Assembly (NCBI GenBank): GCA_036346255.1
Contig: CM070626.1
Location: forward strand, 12,672,001-12,736,000
Source of the DNA: Ampelocalamus luodianensis
Lineage: Eukaryota; Streptophyta; Magnoliopsida; Poales; Poaceae
Length of the DNA: 64,000 nucleotides
Reading direction: 5' to 3'
Shown here one piece after another: positions 36,401-46,474 of this stretch. Made by a program: the position numbers and the translations under genes. The notes below the pieces were generated by a model, which searched no databases, was not told the origin of the DNA, and saw nothing but the letters and a program-made list of their open reading frames with translations. Position 1 is the stretch's first letter. Every line of letters begins with the position of its first letter.

Positions 36401-39312
36401 GTAGTAGCCCTCGAGCATAGAAGTGACCTCAATCCCAAGGAAGTAACAAAGAGGATTCAAATTAGACATCAAGAACTGCTCACTGAGACGTTCATTTACA
36501 AAATCAATGTACTAAGAGTCATCCCCAATAATGATCATATCATTCACGTAGAGAAGGGAGCAATGCCCGACCCCGAGGAGAGGTGTGTACAAACAGAGCA
36601 GGGTTGTGATCACTGGCGGAGAAGCCGTCAGCAGTGACAACAGAGGAGAAGCGGTTAAACTAAGCATGAGGGGTTTGCTTGACCCCATAGAGAAAGCGAA
36701 GAAGGTGACAAACCATACTATTAGGGATAGAATACCCAAGAGGCGGCTGCATGTATGCCTCACGTAGCTTACCATTGAGAAAGACATTCTTGACGTTCAG
36801 CCGAGAGATGGATCACTGTCGAATAGAGACCACAACAAGGAGAGTGCGAACAGTGGTCATATGGGCGACAAGAACGAAGGTCTCATCGTAGTCACGACCA
36901 TGGAAACAAAAACCGGCGGTAACCAGCCGGTTACCGCCGGTAACCGGATTTAACAGTGGGTACCGGGAAATGAAATCCCGCCGGTTTTCTCAGGTTTTAA
37001 AAATTAAAATTCTGATTTTTGATTTTTGAATGGTTTTTAATCAAATTCGAGCGAATTTCAGCCGAAAAATTTCCGGTATTTCCGTTCCTGGCCCCTGGCC
37101 GGGATTTGGTCCGGTACCGGGTTTTTAATCCCTGGTCACGACCATGCTCCTGCTGAAAAACACGCGCCACAAGAAGAGACTTGTAACGCTCAAGAGAACC
37201 ATCCGAGGAGTCATGGCTTTCTCTTACAAACCCTGGCTCTGGTACCATGCTGGAATGAATCCCCTTAATCTATTCTAATGGGCCAAAGGCCAATATAACA
37301 TGTACATGTGTGAATATACCAAGAACACCCTAACCAATATACATATCTAACATTAGCATAGTTGTTAATAGATGATGTGTTGTATCTCAGCAAATGTTTT
37401 GGATACATCATATTCTATTGAGTTTGGGTAACCTTTATTCTTCCATTTAACACATATCAGGTCTTGTCCAATGTCCACGTTCATGCAAAAGACCTAGAAG
37501 CTTTTGTATTGTTATGGACATGCTATGATTTTCCACTTGTTTTGTAAATAATGTTATAACAGGAGTTACTGTTTATGGTGGGCCTGTTGCGTGTAAAGTA
37601 TTGGGCTTCCCAAAAGCACATTCATTTCGTCACGAATATAGCTCTATGGCCTGCACAGTTGAATTTGTGGATGATGTACAATCGGCAATTGACCATATAC
37701 ATCGTTACGGAAGGTTCTTAAGAGTTATTTTGTAGTCTGTCTCTCGCTTATTCAATTTTTTAAAACTGAGATTTTTGTTGAACTTAATTGTCTCTGTTTT
37801 GTCTTCTCTTTCCAGTGCACATACAGATTGTATTGTCACTACAGATGATAAAGTAGCAGAGGCTTTTCTGCGTCAAGTCGATAGGTATTTTCAAACAACT
37901 TATTTTATTCAATTTTTGCTCTTGTGCGATTTGTGGTGACAGATGCTCTATGTGCTATTGCTGTGGACAAAGTTTTATTTTGATATTCTATGATGATTAG
38001 GTGTCTAACAATTGCTCTGTTTTACTTCTAAAATTTCAACAGTGCTGCTGTATTCCATAATGCAAGTACGCGATTCTCTGATGGGGCTCGTTTTGGACTG
38101 GGTGCTGAGGTACTTCCAACTTTATATGTTATTTTTGTGATCGTTTTTCTGTCCTTATCTCTCAACCTTCGGAATATCTTGTGTAGGTTGGCATAAGTAC
38201 AGGGCGCATACATGCCCGCGGACCTGTCGGTGTTGAGGGTCTCTTAACTACACGATGGTATGTGGCTAGGGATTCAGTCCTTTAATTATTTGTCCATTCC
38301 CGTTTCTTCCGCTATTGCATAACCCAACCGGTCAAACTTTTTAGATAAATATGATATGGATTATTTCACTTATTCACTAAGCAGTGGCAAATATGGAATA
38401 TACTGTCTACTGGACACTAAAGACCTATAAATTAGTTTTGAATTGTTGATCTAATGTAAGTTCATGTGATCAGTCAGTTCTAGTCTTCTAGAACAATGTA
38501 AGAACACATGCATTTGAATTTCTGGATTTTCCAAATTTGACAATCTGGTACGAAATTAGGGGACTGCAAACGTAAATGTATTTATTGTATTCATCTGAAA
38601 AAGAAATCATATATTTATTGCATTCAGGTTTAAATCCCATCCATGGGATACATCTACATGCCCACCCTTGTCCTATTATTGTTGGTTAAAATTTAATACT
38701 ATTTTTTAGGGGCAGTTTGCGGTTAATGTACTATGCTACGTTGCGCTATAGCTATGTAAATATTTGCTAGTTTCAATAAGATTTTGCTGTTATAGCTAAT
38801 AAGTGTTTTCAACTACATGAAAAAGCAACCACAATGCCAAAGGGAACCATAGTCTAAAGTTAAGAGCATGTGGCTTATCAAGTTATCTTCTAAACTCTGT
38901 TAACATGTCATGTTTCAGTCGTACTGCAGTCTTAAGAGACTTATTTATTTCCTCATCAGCATTGGAATAAGACACCATGATCATCCGTAGTACCTTGCAT
39001 CTCAATCTTAGTATAGTCAACATAGGGCAAGAATGAATAGTCATACAGATAAAATAAACCTGTCAATGATACAATGAAATAAATAGCTTCGTGGATAGCA
39101 AGAGCTGTATGCCTGTATCTCAATATTAATACCGCCCCATTGCTACAAGGTCTTTCATTACCTGTTTCATTGCATGTTATATAAATATAAAAAAGTTTTA
39201 CTGAATTTTTGGGTGATCAATGTTGGTATGTAGGATCTTACGAGGGAGTGGGCAAGTGGTGAATGGTGACAAGGACGTCGCATACACCCATAAGAATATT
39301 CATTTGCAATGA
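27435..39312 (+). CDS. P5CS2: Delta-1-pyrroline-5-carboxylate synthetase, P5CS2-type (19 exons, 716 aa)
   Basis: Bifunctional enzyme that phosphorylates glutamate and reduces it to glutamate-5-semialdehyde, the rate-limiting step of proline synthesis. Exons: 27435-27494, 28276-28347, 28441-28647, 28735-28896, 29103-29380, 29983-30133, 30275-30439, 30611-30688, 30815-30904, 31023-31109, 31206-31292, 31363-31459, 31556-31659, 32189-32264, 37563-37713, 37816-37884, 38043-38109, 38187-38257, 39234-39312. They sum to 2151 nt, all in phase with GT-AG junctions, giving 716 residues, the usual plant length. Residues 1 to about 290 form the glutamate kinase domain (VTSGAVGVG; TDSDFENPK with the Phe, residue 128, whose mutation relieves proline feedback in other plants). 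About 300-716 form the glutamyl-phosphate reductase domain, with catalytic Cys543 in DYPAACNAM. Intron 14 (32265-37562) hosts nested retrotransposons. The symbol rests on remembered similarity to rice P5CS2. Confidence 0.96.
32414..32590. mobile_element. hAT-type MITE remnant in P5CS intron 14
   Basis: It starts TAGGGATGGCAATGGGG, the same terminus as the 3 kb hAT element at 23971. GGGGA/TCCCC-rich subterminal sequence follows. No matching right end or 8-bp duplication was found, so it is probably truncated and the right limit is approximate. Confidence 0.45.
33159..33166 (+). promoter_or_regulatory. TATA box in the 5' LTR of element D
   Basis: TATAAATA, conserved in the 3' LTR near 35405. 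It is oriented with P5CS transcription, so it could in principle start intronic transcripts. Confidence 0.55.
34085..34640 (+). pseudogene. Copia gag remnant of element D
   Basis: Starting at 'NYVEWAAVMKVRLQVRHMWE' in the frame near 34080 and switching frame near 34215 to KEAWDAIAAARIGSDRARK, then TLQALRTEWETLAFKPGE and SIRSLLDLSSMSIEEAIGRL, this is the UBN2-type Gag of plant copia elements. At least two frame changes (near 34215 and 34435) break it. The following 34640-35200 is low-complexity Arg/Ala-rich sequence without a clear zinc knuckle. The preceding 33330-33960 is GC-rich and carries no recognisable domain despite several long overlapping ORFs. Confidence 0.7.
35621..37247 (-). pseudogene. 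Copia pol remnant of element E
   Basis: On the minus strand, 36787-36512 contains the reverse transcriptase catalytic block as YVNDMIIIGDD; the usual YVDDM has lost its first Asp. 36340-36077 carries a later RT/RNase H-linker block (RYHQLVGSLVYLRITRHDIS). Frames are broken and integrase is absent. A hAT MITE (36899-37134) sits near the 5' end. Confidence 0.75.
36899..37134. mobile_element. hAT-type MITE, 236 bp, within element E
   Basis: A perfect 8-bp duplication gtcacgac flanks it (36891-36898 and 37135-37142). The ends 'catggaaacaaaaaccgg' and 'ggtttttaatccctg' are imperfect inverted repeats. The subterminal regions hold CCGGTAACC/GGTTACCGG repeats. Confidence 0.85.
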
Positions 39313-39914
39313 GGTTTGCTTCTGAACTCATGTTTTCTGTTTTAAGATTTTTTTTTATTCTCTTGTTTACCTACTCAATTGATTGGTACTTCAATCAACT
39401 GAGATTTGCAAGTTTGAATAATAAAACACAGTTCTGGATATTTTTTCATATGGTGCTATTACATTTTCTTTATATGGCAGAGCATGGTGATCTGATCTTA
39501 AGCAACTATGCAGGTCATTGCTTGGCCTGATCCGGATTGAGTGAATACCCTGTGAAGTCAGTTTCATCAGACTACAAGAAAAACGATGGTGAATCTTGTG
39601 AAGATTGAGGGGCGTTGAATCAATTGGTTGCATTGTTCGATAATTGTGTACAAACCATCTTATTGCCGCGTTTTGGTAGATCATTTTGTATGAGCTTGGA
39701 GTCCTGGCTTCTCCAATATGACAATAAAGCAAAGCAGTGCTAGGAGTAAGAGAGAACTAATGTACCGATACACTATGTTGCTTGAAACAGTGGTTCAGTA
39801 GTATCTGTGATTGCACGGTGTACTGTTGGTTATTTCTACGCTTGTACTATCGTGGCCAGACTATCTTTCCCCTAAATTTGGAGTTACCTTTTTGTTGCTT
39901 CTCTTATTCTGGAA
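39313..39914 (+). other. 3' untranslated region of P5CS and adjoining spacer
   Basis: It follows the stop codon at 39310-39312. A possible 3'-UTR intron could run from the GT at 39314 to the AG near 39512 ('atgcag'), since the next segment is more GC-rich. This is only a suggestion. No firm polyadenylation site was identified. Confidence 0.4.
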
Positions 39915-42773
39915 TCTATCTATTTATATTATTAAAGTAATAGAAAACGAACTTATCACGTTCGCTCTCGAGCGTTAGAAGCTAGAAATTGTCACGTTAA
40001 TTGACGAAAAAAAAAGAAATATCTACACTATTGATTATATTGGATCTAAATTAAAATAAAGAGTCTATGTCAAGTATAATCTAGAAATAAGAGTTTATCT
40101 AAAGTATAATGTAAAAATAACTGAAGTTCGTCATAAAAAAATAAAATAAAATATGCAATTTGATTTTGATACGATTTCCTAAGTAAAACCTCTAGATAAA
40201 CATAATTTAGAATAAAAATTAAACAAAATTAGTAATTCGCTAGATAAACATAATTCGACATAAAAATTAAACAAAATTGGTAATTCGATTAGCATAAGAA
40301 TTCCAACAAAAAATATCTGGAATTCAGAATAAAAAAATGGCAAATTGATTTGGCTACAAATTCCGAAGTAAAATGACTAATAATTGTAATTCTGAACAAT
40401 TGTTTATTTAAAAAAATAGAAATTATATTAATATACGAAATCCAACAAAAAATAATTGAAATCTGGGAATAAAAAAGGAAATAAAATTTGCATTTTGATT
40501 TCCATACGAATTCCAAAGTAAAATTCATGATAACTAAAATTTAGAACAACAAAATAAAATATAATTACCAATTTCATAAATAAATATAATTTGGCAAAAA
40601 ATGAAACAAAAAATAGCAATTGGATTAATATACAAATTCCAACAAAAAAATAACTGTATTTCGTAATAAAAAGATAAAGTTAGTAATTTAATTTCGATAC
40701 AAATTTCAAAGTAAAATCAATAAACAACTCAAATTCGGATTACAAAATTAAATTAAATTTGTAATTTGATTTTGATACAAAATCCAAAGTAAACTCCCTA
40801 AATAAAATTAGTTCGGAATAAACATTAAAAAAAGAATGGATTAGTATATGCATTCCAACAAAAATATCTAGAATTCGGAATTAAAAACAAAATAAAATAA
40901 GAAATTTGATTTCAATACGAATTCCAAAGTAAAATCTTTAATAATTGTAATTTGGAAAAATGTTTCTAAAAACATTAGCAATTGGATTAGTATACGAATT
41001 CCAACAAAAAAACTAAAATTCAGGATAAAAAAATAAAAATTGTAACCAAAGTAAAATACCAAATAACTAAAATTCTGAAAGAAAAATAAAATAATATTAT
41101 CAATTTGAATTCCATACGAATTCTTAAGTAAAATTCTAAATAAATAGAACTCAGAATCAAAATTAAGCAAAAAACAGCAATTGGATTATTATACGAATTT
41201 CGATAAAAAAAAATAACTAGATTTTGGAATAAAAATAAAATATACGATTTCTAGAGTAAAATCCATAAATAATTGTAATTTGTCATAAAAATCAAATAAA
41301 AAATAACACTTAGATTAGTACACGAATTCCAACAAAAATAATTAAAATCTTGGACAAAAAAAATAAAAAAATTGCAATTTCATTTTCATACGAATTCTAA
41401 AGTAAAATCCCTGAATAACTAAAATTTTGAATAAATTAAATATAAGTTATAATGAAGATATCATGAATGTTTTCGAATGAGATCATGAAAAAGTGCAATG
41501 GCGTCGATTTGTCTTATAAGAAGACATTGATCAACAAGGAAGTGAAGAGCCGAGGCGGCGGTGACAAAGATGAAAACAATTACATGCTACTCACTTTAGC
41601 CGTTTGATAAGGACAATGTGGTGCTACTCGCTAAAGCCGTTGAAGAGAAAGGCCGGAGTCGAAGGAGCCAAGTGCTATGACGACAAGTGGTGAGCGTAGG
41701 TGTTGTTTAAGAAGTCAGTGACCAAAGAAGCTCGATGATGGGAAAGCTCTAGTAGAGAGGAGATGAATGTAATAAGGTCATCGTGTAGCTAGGAGCGTGT
41801 TATCGTTGGTGAGTGACACGACGTCACCGACGATACCAAGAAGATTCACCATACCATTAAACAGTGACTAAAGGAGACATACCAACATTAGTGAAGATGG
41901 AAGATCGTCGCGGTTAGTGAGGAAGCCACATCGTTGAGTTGAACAACGTCGAAGAAGAGGAGCGACCGACACGGGAGAAGAAGGCACGCGCATGTGTATG
42001 TACATACATACATCTGTACGAATAGAAGCACAGGAGTACAAAAACAGAGAAGCAAAGAGCTCGGAGTAGAGATGACGCAACGGTAAGGAATATGCTTTGG
42101 GCCACCAGAGAGAGCGCGACGGGTGTCCCTAACAGTAACAGGGATCAACGACATTTGCACGTGTCTGCGTGTTGATATCACAACGGTCATCATTAAGCAA
42201 TAATTAAAGATAAGTAAAAGATAACTATATGGTAGAGTATTGTATTATAAGGGATAGAAGTTGAGAGATATCAATCAAGAATTGGGCTTGCTATTAGAGG
42301 TTGAAGCAGAAAAATTGTAGCGGAGAGAAGAGATAGAAGACACACGGTTTGGTGGGACAACCGGCGTGAGAGAAGATAAGCTCAAGTAGATCACACATGA
42401 TGCATCGGTGTATACGTGGGTAAGGTACTTTAATACCATGTAAACTAATAAGATAATTTGTGTCACACATAATCAATCGTATTACTTAAGATTAACAGAG
42501 ATAAATGTGCATGCAAATATTTTGAAAAAGAGTAACTAATGGAGAAAATACAGGGGCATACAACTACATGATGCATACATGATAGAGAATGATTAATTTA
42601 TTATACTTAAGATTTTCTTCTATCGAAGCTTGTACTTCAGTTATGTTACTCAAGTTTTGTTTTCCCTCAAGCTTTTATTGTCATTTTATGATATCTTAAA
42701 ATCTAAATAGCTAGTAGACACTATAAACTTTAAAATAAATCTAGTCACGCAAATGCACGGATTACCTTGCTCA
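39915..42773 (+). mobile_element. Candidate Helitron-like element, 2.9 kb
   Basis: It starts TCTATCTATTTATATTATTAAAG after an A, the usual grass Helitron 5' end. The right end 'cacgcaaatgcacgg' followed by 'attaccttgctcat' resembles Helitron 3' ends but lacks the canonical CTRR. About 40000-41440 is extremely AT-rich with degenerate repeats of 'cgaattccaacaaaaa' and 'aaataaaat' motifs. About 41450-42250 has mixed composition and may be captured sequence. No target duplication was seen, as expected of Helitrons. No Rep/helicase is present. Confidence 0.5.
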
Positions 42774-43379
42774 TTTACATATGATTTGAGTAAACCACAG
42801 CAAATTACATATTTACCATCGATTAGAGTTTATTTGCTTAATTGTTATGTTCGTTTATTTGCCGTACTGAGCATGACGGGAACTATGGTTAATGACATCT
42901 GAACTACTGAAGCACGACACATCTTTCAGCGCTTTTCGGAAACACCAGCCTAACTGGACACCACCTCTCGTGGAATTGTGTGTACGATTCTACCCACGAC
43001 CCACTTACTAAAATCCTAGCATCCACTTATTATCCATACATAAATTTGCTTCAGCAATAATTTTTTGAGATCGAAGATTTATCCTTAGCCTCCGTCTGTC
43101 TAAACGTGTCTGTCTAAACGTGCTAAAGAGACGTACTCACTTATGTGCGCGTCTTCCTATTAATCTGAAAAAAACACCGGCCTAATTATAATCACTCGTA
43201 GCTTCAACATTACGGCTGTTACATAGACCGCTCCAATGAGCAATGATCACCCGGAATTTTTATCAGGTGACCCTGGATCATTTTCCACAACACAAGCATA
43301 GAAACTGCTACACAATCAGCACCCGAAGTTTTCTTAGCTCGATGCATGCATCTCGATGAATGGCACCATCGTCAATTGA
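42774..43379. other. Intergenic spacer between the candidate Helitron and the bHLH gene
   Basis: It includes the probable 3' UTR of the minus-strand bHLH gene nearest 43379. A short direct duplication 'gtctgtctaaacgtg' lies at about 43095-43125. No gene was recognised. Confidence 0.45.
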
Positions 43380-44971
43380 TCATGCAACAGGCGGCCAGTG
43401 CGCGGGGTCCTTGGACGTGTCGAGGGACATCGGCGGTATCCACTGCCAGAATGCGGTCGGCGGCGGCGGGTAGCTGGTGGTGTACGGGACGAACTTGCCG
43501 GCCCGCGCAAACGCCGCGGGATGGAACGACGGTGCGGCAGCGGCTGGGTGCGGGACGAACTGCGGCGGAGCAGCTGCAGCGCTGACGCCCTTGAGCATTT
43601 GCTCCAGCCTCTCCCTCTCGGCCTTCAGCCTCGTCTTCTCGTCTCGCAGCTCCGACTTCTCAGCCTGCAGCACATTGAGCCATACGATCTCTGAACTTTT
43701 ACTTTTCTGACGAATGGTATCCAGGTGAGTCAGTTGGGGGTAATGCGTTGTTTACCTTGAGGCTCTTGATGGAGTCCTGGAGTGACTCGTTTGATTCCTT
43801 GAGCTTCTGAGCCTCAGCACGCAGCTGGCTTAGGAGACGAGCAGCGTCGCTTAGGATGGCGACCTTGTCTGCCTTCGGCGGCTTCCCGGGTTCTATGACG
43901 GCGCAGAGCTCGTTGAACCTGGAGTGTTACACCACAGGAGATGGATTAAAGCTCATCAGATCCGGTGTGGCAAATGCTGAACATGTCTGCCACTGAAGCA
44001 ATGGGAGACTGGTATTGGTCAGTTATGGAGCTGAAATTCTGAACTCTGAAACATGCCTTTCGTTGAGCCTATCTCGCCGGAGCTTCTCGCGGCACGCCTT
44101 GGTACCGGGCGGCGCGCTCGACTCTGGCCGGGATCTGCCGACAGAAATTTTTTTTTGTCAAATTAGGCTCGTGGATTCCAGCTCAATAGAACTGGTCCTA
44201 AAGTTTGTGAATCGTGATTTGTGATGGCATTTAGCATCAGTGATTAGGACATCTCCAGCAATCGTGCTAACTCTGACGGTTGACTTTATGCTGAAAAGCG
44301 AGCCGTGAACCATGAATTGACACAGGGAGAAAATAGGCACGGGTCAAGTATAGTTGCCAAAATGGAGTCTGATCATGAGACAGCTATTGTCAACTAATTT
44401 CGTAGACTCGAACTTTGCAAGTAATACTGCATCTTTTCTATATTCATTAACATCATGACCTGTAATCGTGTACTTCATGAGTTCTCTGTGAGACAGGCAT
44501 ACTACCGCTATCTTTCTTCTCAATAAAATCTGAGAACTTGCCAACTAGTAGGGCACAACAACTCGAGCAGAAGCACACTACAAACAAGCAATTCCAAAAC
44601 ATACCATAAAGAAGTTAAATCGGAAGAAACATAGAAAGGAGAGGAAAGGCTTACCTTTTCTTGGAGCTGGAGTAGTCCTGGCCACCGTCCTCTCTTCTGG
44701 GAGCATCAAACCCCAAGATGACGCTGTGAACCATCCAATCCAATCCGATTAAACACACCACGCACCAATAGTAGTAATAAGTACTAAACAACAACAACCC
44801 ATCAAGAAACGAACCATCCAAACCTCCACAAAGAAGAGCATGATCGATCAAGAAGACTAATCACCTGTTGACGGCCGGGTCGTCCACCATGTAGATGAAG
44901 TCTGACCCCTGGATCTCCTCCTCCACGAGCCCGTAGTCCAGGAGCCACCCGTTCTGCCCCCCACTGCTCAT
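43380..44971 (-). CDS. bHLH transcription factor, subgroup IVc (ILR3-like), 5 exons, 233 aa
   Basis: Nuclear DNA-binding protein; subgroup IVc members in other plants regulate iron-deficiency responses. Exons on the minus strand: 44971-44865, 44723-44655, 44134-44057, 43918-43756, 43664-43380 (702 nt with stop). The protein starts MSSGGQNGWLLDYG. A short acidic N-terminus (LVEEEIQGSDFIY) precedes a basic region ACREKLRRDRLNERF. The helix-loop-helix contains EPGKPPKADKVAILSDAARLL. An ILR3-type leucine-zipper-like coiled coil follows (QLRAEAQKLKESNESLQ, then LRDEKTRLKAERERLEQML). The C-terminal tail is Pro/Ala-rich and ends DPAHWPPVA. Length and exon phases agree with ILR3 (234 aa). The third intron uses a GC donor (44056-44055). 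It is convergent with P5CS. Confidence 0.92.
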
Positions 44972-45458
44972 CGCGACCAAGAAACCAAGCACCAGAAGCA
45001 ATCCGGCTATCTGAGGCAGATCTTTCAGGGATCGTGGGGAGAGCACGAGCCGGGAAGGAGGCGAGATCGGGACGCCTTCTTCTTGCTTCCTTGCTGGGAA
45101 ATGGACGGACGGTTAAACAATCGACCGGTGCCACCCCGCGTATTTTATTCGCCAAAAGCCAGCGCAGGACGCCATGTTGCGTGTTGTTTTAGTCCCACGA
45201 GCCACGACATGTCGGGTGCGGGCCAATGCGGCTGCTTATGCTCCCTAGCCCCACGCCGGATGGTTCCGACGGAATCGCTATTTTAAGCGGTCGAGGTTGA
45301 GTGCGTCTTTATTCTGTGCTCTGCACTGCTGATCTTGCTCCTCATCGGTGGTGCTGGTGCGTGCGTGCCTCGCTAATTTTTCTTCGTTTTTCGGTGGGGC
45401 TGAGGAGCATCTGTGCAGTCAAGCGGAGTCACGTCGCCATGTCTTGCGTATTCGTACG
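44972..45458 (-). promoter_or_regulatory. 5' leader and promoter region of the bHLH gene
   Basis: About 490 bp separates the bHLH start codon from the TIR element at 45459. An AT-rich 'aataaaata' stretch (minus strand, near 45145) is the only TATA-like candidate. No defined regulatory motif is claimed. Confidence 0.4.
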
Positions 45459-46474
45459 GTGAATTTTTTAAAATAATATTAATTTAAAAGATAATTATAA
45501 AATTAAATAGTCGAATTTATTTTTTACAAAAGTAGGTCTCTATCGTCATATAAAATGGCGACATACTCCTGTCGCCATTTCAATTGACGACATGTACCTA
45601 TTTTATGCCCTGTCGTCAGTACAACTTTCTGTCGCCATTTCAAATAGCGATTGAAAGTGAACAGTATTTTTGTCGCCAGTAAAAACGGCGATAGGAACTT
45701 GCAGGTTCCTGTCGCCAATTCAACTGACGACGTGGTCCAAGTATTTAAACCCAAAAATCGGTGAAAATATCATTTTAATTCCATAAAAAAGAAGATAGGG
45801 AGAAGAGACGTGGCGAAGCTCTGCCAGTTCGTAGAGGAGGAGAGCGAGACGGAGCAGCAGATCTGGTCGGCTATTTCGCAGGTAAATGTTCTTGTAACTT
45901 TGTACCTAAATTCAAAATCTTATAGGTTAGCAAATGAAAATAGCGATATAGAATTCAATAGATTAGATAATTTTAGTTGTTTTATGTAGTACATCATTTT
46001 AGCTGTGTATAGGTTAGAATAAATGTACAAAAATAGAAAAACACATCGAAGAATAGCATGGTACCTATTAAAACTATGTCAAAATTGCTAAGTAGCAGGG
46101 TAGGTAGAGCTTCATCAAAATAATCTTAGGTTAATTTTGGTTTGAATTTGTGCGCGGCAATTATTTTATTAATGGCGAAAATTGTAATTCAATTTCGTAT
46201 GCTAAGTCCCCGTTTGTAAACAAGGGAAAGTAGCAAGGTACTTGTTATAAATATGTAAAAATTGCAAAGCAGGTTTGTAGGGTTCGAAATAATGCCAACA
46301 TAATTTTGATTTCCGTTTGTACGGGGTAATTATTTTGTGAGTGCCGAAAATATTTTTTAAACTAGGTATGGCAGAGTAGCTTGTTATTAAAAATTTCTAA
46401 AAATTGTAGAGTAACTTCTTACTACTTTTTGTATATGTTTCGTAGTACTTACAATGTATGCATTGAATTTTTAG

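Larger units (their letters stand above)
32923..37352 (-). mobile_element. Copia element E with 105-bp LTRs in P5CS intron 14
   Basis: Minus orientation. The 5' LTR is 37248-37352; the 3' LTR is 32923-32962 plus 35556-35620, also 105 bp once element D is removed. A perfect 5-bp duplication ttagc flanks it (32918-32922 and 37353-37357). The LTR starts TGTTAGATATG on the minus strand. A primer site TGGTACCAGAGCC abuts the 5' LTR (37235-37247). A polypurine tract (GAGGGGG on the minus strand) abuts the 3' LTR at 35621. Only about 1.6 kb of interior remains. It lies antisense to P5CS. Confidence 0.9.
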
